A stretch of DNA of 64,000 nucleotides from Steromphala cineraria (Eukaryota; Mollusca; Gastropoda; Trochida; Trochidae), in contig OU744730.1 in NCBI GenBank assembly GCA_916613615.1, forward strand, positions 3,937,582 to 4,001,581, read 5' to 3'. Below, piece after piece: positions 57,914 through 64,000 of this stretch. Position 1 is the stretch's first letter. Every line of letters starts with the position of its first letter. A program made the translations under genes and the position numbers. The notes beneath the pieces are model-generated. The model saw nothing but the letters and a program-made list of their open reading frames with translations, made no database searches and was not told where the DNA came from.

Positions 57914-59430
57914 CAAGTGTAATTTAATATATCTCATACCAAGTGACCGGGACCACGACGGAAATAAAACCTCATAAGGCAACAGCAAGAAATTGACATC
58001 GCTGAATTATATCACATAATGTCCCCACGTTTAAATTTCTTCAGTACAATTTTGAGCAGCAATAAGGCTTCGAGATTTGGCGAAACTATGGCTTCAAGCA
58101 CTGAAATACATCTTTACGAGAAACTACTTTAGATTTTAGAATTTTTCATCAGGTTTTCATAGAGATTTAGACAAAATGAACATGTACAATACCTTAATTT
58201 GACATATATTGAATCATGAGACCAGAATGGGGACACAATTGAAAAAAAAACTAAATTGAAGATAATCAAACAAAATTAAGAAAATCTGAATGAATATGTA
58301 TCGATGATTTACTTTGGGTTGGGAATAGATTTCACAAAATAAAGCCTCTAATGGGATAATAATCATCACTTCCCTTTAGTTTCTGTAGTTTCCTGAAGTG
58401 CGCAAACAATGTATTTAATTTTTTTTCAGAGGTTTGAGTTTAAACCGTGGCCGCTGACTTGAACATTGTGAACATCCAACATACATTGTGTGGCACAGAG
58501 AACAACAAGGAAGTTGGTAACATGTGTTTGACTATCAACAATGTTTTTTTTTCAACCGCAAATAGATTCCCGTTTCCAAAGTAAGTATTCAAATGTTTTG
58601 CTTAATTGCCTAAAAGTTTCCTGAAAGTTCTCTGGAGAAATATATTCATTTGTGCGTCAGTTTAATGTTTAATATAATATTAAAAACTGGTATATATAAA
58701 GAATTAATTCAAAATGGTGACTGAATTAACTTACTGATTTTGAAAGGTTTATACAATCTAGTCTGTTTATTGAGTTTAAATAAGGCAAATACCATTTTAC
58801 AAATGTTTTAAATAAAAAATAAAATAACTTGCATTAGGTGAGCATTTAACTACATAAAAACACAATTTCAAAAATTGCAAGAACCCTTACAGGTTGGAAA
58901 AAAGAAGAAAATATTATCATACAAAACTTGTAAAGAAAATAAATCCTTAAAGTTATTTGTCTAGGTGAAAAAGTAAATGTAACCCACAGTGATGATGATA
59001 ATCGCGATTATGGGCGTTAATAATCTGACATGATACAAATAGTTCCTCTTAAGATCTAGAATAAAGGTGAAATTGTGTTTAGGATACCGGAATATCGTGT
59101 TCCTTGTTTCTTCCGGCATGGCACAGATTCACTTGTTGGATTTACATGGATATCTTACACAGATTACCTCCATGTATCAACACAATCCCACTTCCAATAC
59201 AAGACTAGTGTAAGTGAGGGCATTCTCTGCTACTGGCCAATGTTGGAGACGTAGGGCGTTCGAGAAGGAACAAAAAAATAAATATTTGTCAGATTAAGGA
59301 CGTAGAATTTGTTATTTGAATAAGCTATTGTGTTGGCAAGAAAGACAACCCACCCAATCGTGGCTCGTAGGGCATGTTTGTTGTATCAAAGCAACATATT
59401 GACTCGAACACGGGAAGACGGAGTTTTCTC
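57914..59430. other. upstream region of the C1q gene
   Basis: AT-rich, with no gene and no clear repeat. It would contain any distal promoter elements of the C1q gene. Confidence 0.4.
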
Positions 59431-59434
59431 AGCG

Positions 59435-59442
59435 TATAAAAG
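59435..59442 (+). promoter_or_regulatory. TATA box of the C1q gene
   Basis: TATAAAAG lies 57 bp before the ATG. An initiator-like TCACTCT at about 59465-59471 is 30 bp downstream, the expected TATA-to-start distance. This gives a 5' UTR of about 25 bp. Confidence 0.75.
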
Positions 59443-59491
59443 GAAAAGACACGGACAGAGAACATCACTCTGCAGTACCCCAACTGACAAG

Positions 59492-59765
59492 ATGATTCGA
59501 GACACGCTGCTGGTTCTTGCCAGCCTTCTAATCTACACGGTCCCAGCTCATAACTCCGAGAAGGCTGGGGCGACCCCTACACGCTACAACGCCTGGGCCG
59601 CAGGATCCACCAACTGCTCCTGTGCAGCTGACATCACCGCCCTAAAAAGAGAGCTCCTTCAGGAAAGTCACCAGAGACAAGAGCTCAAGGGAGCTCTGGA
59701 AACCTACGTGTCGGAGTTGTATGAGCTAAGAGGTCTCATAACAGCTCTCAAGAATGCAACGAAAT
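59492..59765 (+). CDS. secreted C1q-domain protein, exon 1 (signal peptide and coiled coil)
   Basis: First of two exons of a 235-residue secreted protein. I chose the ATG at 59492, not an upstream in-frame start at 59330, because it follows the TATA box and opens a good signal peptide: MIRDTLLVLASLLIYTVPAH. The exon then encodes a Cys pair (NCSCAAD) and a heptad-rich helix (about residues 47-88; ITALKRELLQESHQ, LETYVSELYELRGL). Such a helix, in place of a collagen stalk, usually trimerises these proteins. There are no Gly-X-Y repeats. The donor AAAT|GTAAGT leaves phase 1, which fits exon 2. In molluscs this class is expanded and linked to pathogen recognition; the target of this one is unknown. 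Confidence 0.9.
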
Positions 59766-60342
59766 GTAAGTACTTTTAAATGGACAACTTTATGTGCTGA
59801 ACTAATATAGTTCTGGATGTGAGTTACTTCGATATACGTTTCCAGAAAAAGATAGTGAGGTTAAATGAAGATTTTAAAATTATGAATATATATATATTGA
59901 AACTGCTCAGAAGTTGACCCTCTTTAAAAGAATAATCTTATATACTGGATTATAATATTTCTGGATATGTGAAAGTTTTGAAAATGCTTGATACTGATAC
60001 ATTGATGTATATCTCCAAAACAAAAAATTGGGTTAAATGGAAATTTTCAAATTATGAATACTGATATATTGCAACAATGTACATATCTTTCTTTAGTTTT
60101 CAAACTGCTCAGAATGTGGCAGCTTCTTGCTAAATGTTATTCATTTATATGACCAATCTCATCATCATTGCCGTCAATGTAATTAATTTATTCATTATGC
60201 GACTATTGTAATTAATTCTGTCATTCTTTGAAGTCAACTACCCACCCCTAAATATCAAGTAATCACCAATGACCATTTTCATCAGTTGATTTATTAACAA
60301 TGTTTCCTTTTCTTGTCAATTGGAATAATGACTATGCTTTTT

Positions 60343-60816
60343 AATGTTCAATAATCAAATTGTGATTAAGTATCACGAAATTCTTGCTGTTAACATGCGC
60401 ATAACTAACTTTAGGAGTTTTAGTATTCATATTCTGACATGGTACAACAAAGTCCCTTTTCTGAACATGCATATCGTTAACTTTCAGAATGTTTCATATT
60501 CGGATATGTTATCACAGAATTCAAGTTCTCTTCTTATATATCACCACCTTTCGGAATGTTCAATATCCATATTCTGATATGGTATCACCAAATTCTTGGT
60601 CTCAACATGTTTATAAAAAACTTAAAGAATGTTCAATATTCATGTTCTGATATGGTACGATAAAGGTCTTGTTCTCAACACTGTTGTCATTAATTTTCAA
60701 TTTTTTTTTATATCCATTTTATATCCATGTATTTCTTACTGTCAGAATGTTCAATATTCATATTCTGATATGCCATCACAGAATTCTTGTTCTCAACATG
60801 TATCATTAACTTTCAG
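60343..60816 (+). repeat. six ~72-bp tandem repeats forming the 3' end of the C1q intron
   Basis: Copies begin at about 60343, 60415, 60488, 60555, 60628 and 60746, each with AATGTTCAATATTCATATTC and TCTGATATGGTATCAC and ending in CAACATG...TTAACTTTCAG-like sequence. The fifth carries an extra T-rich insert. The last copy ends exactly at the splice acceptor of exon 2. The same acceptor string CGTTAACTTTCAG also occurs at 60475-60487, and ACTGTCAG at 60738-60745. Confidence 0.85.
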
Positions 60817-61250
60817 TGGCGAGAGCGACAGCCTTGTCTGCCACCAGAGAACCGCCGGCTATCGCCTTCACGTCCAAGCTGAGCTACAACCGGGAACTCC
60901 AGCCCTTGGACACTGTCATATTTGACACCGTCATCACCAACAATGGAGAAGGCTACAACTCAGAAACCGGGAAATTCACAGCTCCATTGTCAGGGACGTA
61001 TTACTTCTTCGCCAGTATTCTCTCAGGCTACAATACCAAGGTAGAAACAGCTCTCATCGTCAACGATAAAGAGGTGTCTCGGATGTACTCTGGTGCGCAT
61101 GACGCGCATGGATCTGGCAGTAATTCGGCTGTTGTAAACCTCCGCAGTGGTGACAGCGTCTGGGTTCGACTCCTCTACCAGGGAGGTACCCATGTGCATG
61201 GCTTCTACTCGACGTTTTCAGGCTACATCCTTAACGAGAAGGACCCATAA
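60817..61250 (+). CDS. secreted C1q-domain protein, exon 2 (C1q domain)
   Basis: It completes the split codon (T|TG, Leu92) and encodes residues 93-235. The C1q domain spans about 106-230, from AIAFTSKL to TFSGYIL. The family's aromatic signature is visible: F127, N133, Y138, F145, then G151-T-Y153-Y-F155. The last signature aromatic position is Ala here (FFAS). There are no Cys in the domain, so it would trimerise by packing only. It ends about 5 residues after the last beta strand, as usual. The domain is a TNF-like beta sandwich that binds diverse ligands; no calcium- or sugar-binding claim can be made from sequence alone. Confidence 0.95.
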
Positions 61251-61259
61251 ACTATGCAC

Positions 61260-61265
61260 AATAAA
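61260..61265 (+). promoter_or_regulatory. first candidate poly(A) signal, C1q gene
   Basis: AATAAA 10 bp after the stop codon and just before the hAT-like insertion. It may be the ancestral signal, used before the insertion. Confidence 0.35.
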
Positions 61266-61279
61266 CTTTGAAATGGCTT

Positions 61280-61605
61280 CAGTGGCGGGTCCAGGAATGA
61301 AAATGAGCCTGGGATCGCCTGTTGAAAGGTCAACTATTGAAAAGGGGTAGCTATTGAAATGGGTGCCTATTAAAAGGGGAGGGGGTAACTGATTGAACGG
61401 GTTGGGATTGGGGTCACCGATTGAAAGGTATGGGATTGGGGTCACCGATTGAAAGGGTTGGGATTGGGGTCACCGATTGAAAGGGTTGGGATTGGGGTCA
61501 CCGATTGAATAAGTTGGATTGGGGGTCACACTTCGGTTCCACCCTTTAACCAAAAATGGGGAGGGGGTTTGAACCCCTTGTAACTCACCTCTGGGTCCGC
61601 CACTG
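61280..61605. mobile_element. hAT-like MITE in the C1q 3' region
   Basis: The ends CAGTGGCGGGTCCAGGAAT and CTCTGGGTCCGCCACTG are inverted. CAGTGGCGG is the familiar terminal motif of many hAT elements. Length 326 bp. The 8-bp flanks (AATGGCTT and CACACCAA) do not match, so the target duplication has decayed or the insert recombined. A 28-bp minisatellite fills its centre. Confidence 0.75.
61385..61530 (+). repeat. 28-bp minisatellite inside the hAT-like MITE
   Basis: About five copies of CACCGATTGAAAGGGTTGGG + ATTGGGGT. The middle copies are identical; looser variants (CTATTGAAAAGGGG, CTATTGAAATGGG) extend to about 61325. Confidence 0.9.
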
Positions 61606-61757
61606 CACACCAACTTCCGGAAGCGGAAGACTGTTCTGTGAGAATGACGGCAGAATGTGCTTAGTTGAAATGTATTATTTTTGTATTACCCTCAATCGGA
61701 TCTCTGTCTCTTGATACTAGTTGTCTGTGTATGTTGATTTACTTTTTTACATAGTTG

Positions 61758-61763
61758 AATAAA
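61758..61763 (+). promoter_or_regulatory. candidate poly(A) signal, C1q gene
   Basis: AATAAA in GTTGAATAAACATAATTTG, about 500 bp after the stop, past the MITE. The better candidate for the present transcript end. Confidence 0.5.
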
Positions 61764-61789
61764 CATAATTTGATATAAAAGCTTTAGTT

Positions 61790-64000
61790 GTGTTGTAGTA
61801 TTTGTTTTGACGATTTTTGTATAAGTAGTAAACTAGTCTTGAACATGTTTCACTCATTCCGTGAAGTCTGCATGAACACGTGTTTGGACAGGTATTAAAG
61901 TGATTCTGTCATGTTCCTTATATCGAAAATATTTTTTAACTTGCAAGAAGTACCAAGGAGATTTTGAGTTCTTTTAGTTTCACAACAATGGACAAGTCAG
62001 TTATTTGCGAACAACGACAATCACAAAGATATGCACGAGTTTGATAATGAAATTAAGAAAGTCTAAATTTCAGAGCAAAAACTTGATAATCTGGCCTAAG
62101 AGTAATTGAAGGGTCCGAATGACGGGGTATCTTAAACATCAATAAAATGTCAACTTTTTCTTGAAAATGATTGAAATGAAGATATTCTGACAGCTAAAAT
62201 GATTTACTATAAATCAACCATTTCCGTGTCAGACTGAGGATTTTAATTCCGTTCATACAGGGAAAAGTACCAAATTCGGAATTCTTAGAGTAACGAACCT
62301 TTTAAGGATAAGGTTCTCTAACGTAGTACAGGTTTATTAAACAGCTAAATGTGTGATCACGGCAAAAAACAATAAAATGATATTGGCTGTACCAGGGTTG
62401 CTCTCTGTGACCGCTTTTATTTGTATTGTTATCAAAAAGAAACTATATTATCATAGGTCCCCGTTTTAAATGTTTAGCTACAAACTTTTCACGCCCATTT
62501 AAAACTCAATAGTTAAAGGTAGTTTAATGAGAACGTTAAACAGACAAACACTGTTTGTAAGCAAGTCTCTTGACTTTGTTTGTGAGAAGATTCTACTCTC
62601 CTACCAGAATCCAAGACACCGCATCTCTTTGTTTAACAGGAATTAACTTTACACTGCTAAGGCAATTTGTCTCTTTAGTTAGAGGGGCCGCTGTTGACTG
62701 GTGTCGGCTTCTTGTGAAGTTTGACGTGACGAAAGAATCACGGAAAACACGAAACACAAACATGTAAACACGTCAAAATAACACATAAGGGAGAGAAGCA
62801 TCTTCCGTTTGGATTTTTGTGGATTTTGAAGTGAAGTGTCATGGCTTTCGAGCCTTGTATGAATGGCTTTTGGTTCCCAGATGAAAGAAAGGTGGACAAA
62901 TTTGTTGAGAACACGTCTTAGGATAACTCTGTGAAGTGGCATCTTAGTATTTGTCAACAAGGAACATCTGTCCTGAGTTGACCAACAATCTAAAGTAGTT
63001 TGTGGAGAAAGTTGACTTTTTTATTCAGGGTGATTTTTCAGAATGTATTATATTGAACAAGATTGTGCAAGAGACCTTTACTAATGGTCTTGTAAATCAG
63101 ATGTCTAAGATATGGGTTGTAAACATTAATTCAGTTGATCGGGGATGCACGGTCGGGGGTATTTGTGAGCCACGCTCACTTTTTTGGTTGTTAACACTAA
63201 AAGGAGCCTAAAACAAATTGCTATCAGATCTAGACATAATTTCAAAATGCTCTGTTAAGGACAAGCTACTATCCACCAGTATTTAGACAAGAACCTTCTT
63301 TGTCGGACATTCATATCACGATAGCTGTCATAAGCATTTTAAAAATCTTATCAATAATGATACAACATTCCAAAATTGTGTGATCCTTAAAACACGTGTT
63401 ACGAGTCAATGAAGCTTTAAGACTATTTTTATCTATATACTTTTCCATTCTAAATAGACGGCTTTTACCAAGGTTCTTAATCAGATGATCAAATGCTCTT
63501 CTATATTTATCAGTTCAACATATACAATGCAAATCAAACATTTGAGCAAATATACAAACCTCGCCCGTCATGTACATATTGCACCGCATAGACTGTGCTT
63601 CGTACAAACAAAACAGAAGATGTAAAAACGGAAAATATGTATGATTCTTTATTTAAGATATAAGGAAACAGAGCATAATATGATGTTTTATATATGCTAT
63701 ATGTTCGATGGTTTTGTATGATTTAAAACCTTTCATTTCACGACAATTTTCGTGCATATCATTTAAAACAGTTCGATAGTTTTCTTGATTCTGTCATGTA
63801 TAACAACATGTGATTATCCGAATTATCACACGACCTTCTACCAACAAAATAGCATTTATATGATATACAAATACATTTTAGTGGATGTTGGTCTCGTATT
63901 TATTAGCACCGATGCTTCAATACCAAAGTGTCCAACCACTTTTTAAAAAACAATCTCAAACTCTCCACTTAATCCTTATGAGAACAGTGAAATTGCATAC
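61790..64000. other. gene-free 3' end of window
   Basis: ORFs are short and have no recognisable domain. I see no array or inverted element. Confidence 0.4.

Noticed and set aside
59330..59491. Upstream in-frame start for the C1q protein
   Set aside because: It would precede the TATA box and place 54 basic residues before the signal peptide; the start at 59492 fits better.
1..64000. CRISPR array, bacterial operons, prophage
   Set aside because: Split genes, SINEs, LINEs and MITEs show this is animal nuclear DNA; none of the arrays has CRISPR-like spacer structure.

Overview
This is eukaryotic, animal, nuclear DNA: low GC by eye, mostly non-coding, with genes split by long GT-AG introns and dense in transposon relics and tandem repeats. 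Three gene loci are supported, all on the + strand: an APCDD1 homologue, an intronless Cys-loop (nicotinic-receptor-like) ion channel gene, and a two-exon secreted C1q-domain gene. A short intronless nicotinic-like gene beside a small C1q-domain gene, among molluscan-style SINE/LINE relics, points to a lophotrochozoan, most likely a mollusc and perhaps a bivalve. That placement is inference; no species is claimed.

Layout. 1-12.9 kb: no gene recognised; relic repeats, a 17-bp minisatellite, a fold-back element and a tRNA-derived SINE. 12.95-37.03 kb: three coding exons of APCDD1 (phases 1/2/0 fit exactly) with introns of 14.3 and 8.2 kb; the signal-peptide exon is not found. The first intron carries two unrelated tandem arrays (15.5-17.4 kb) and hairpin elements with clustered TGACGTCA sites; the second carries a third such element, a LINE tail and two very diverged tandem arrays. 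37-52.5 kb: no gene; MITEs, a LINE tail, a 533-bp tandem duplication holding inverted-repeat elements, and a Mutator-like MITE with a 9-bp target duplication. 52.5-55.2 kb: two decayed receptor fragments followed by the intact receptor gene. 55.2-59.4 kb: MITEs and inverted repeats. 59.4-61.8 kb: C1q gene with TATA box, an intron whose 3' end is a ~72-bp tandem repeat that supplies the splice acceptor, and a hAT-like MITE in the 3' UTR. 61.8-64 kb: nothing recognised.

The three genes do not form a pathway. APCDD1 is a membrane inhibitor of Wnt signalling, the receptor is a ligand-gated channel subunit, and the C1q protein is a probable secreted lectin-like or immune-recognition protein. The most unusual non-genic signal is a recurring arrangement of long hairpin, GC-rich patch and cluster of perfect TGACGTCA (CRE/ATF) palindromes at 13.5, 15.2, 26.1 and 28.4 kb, with a weaker case at 57.7 kb. 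Two neighbouring copies lie in opposite orientation around a perfect 27-bp inverted repeat. All counts and alignments were made by eye.
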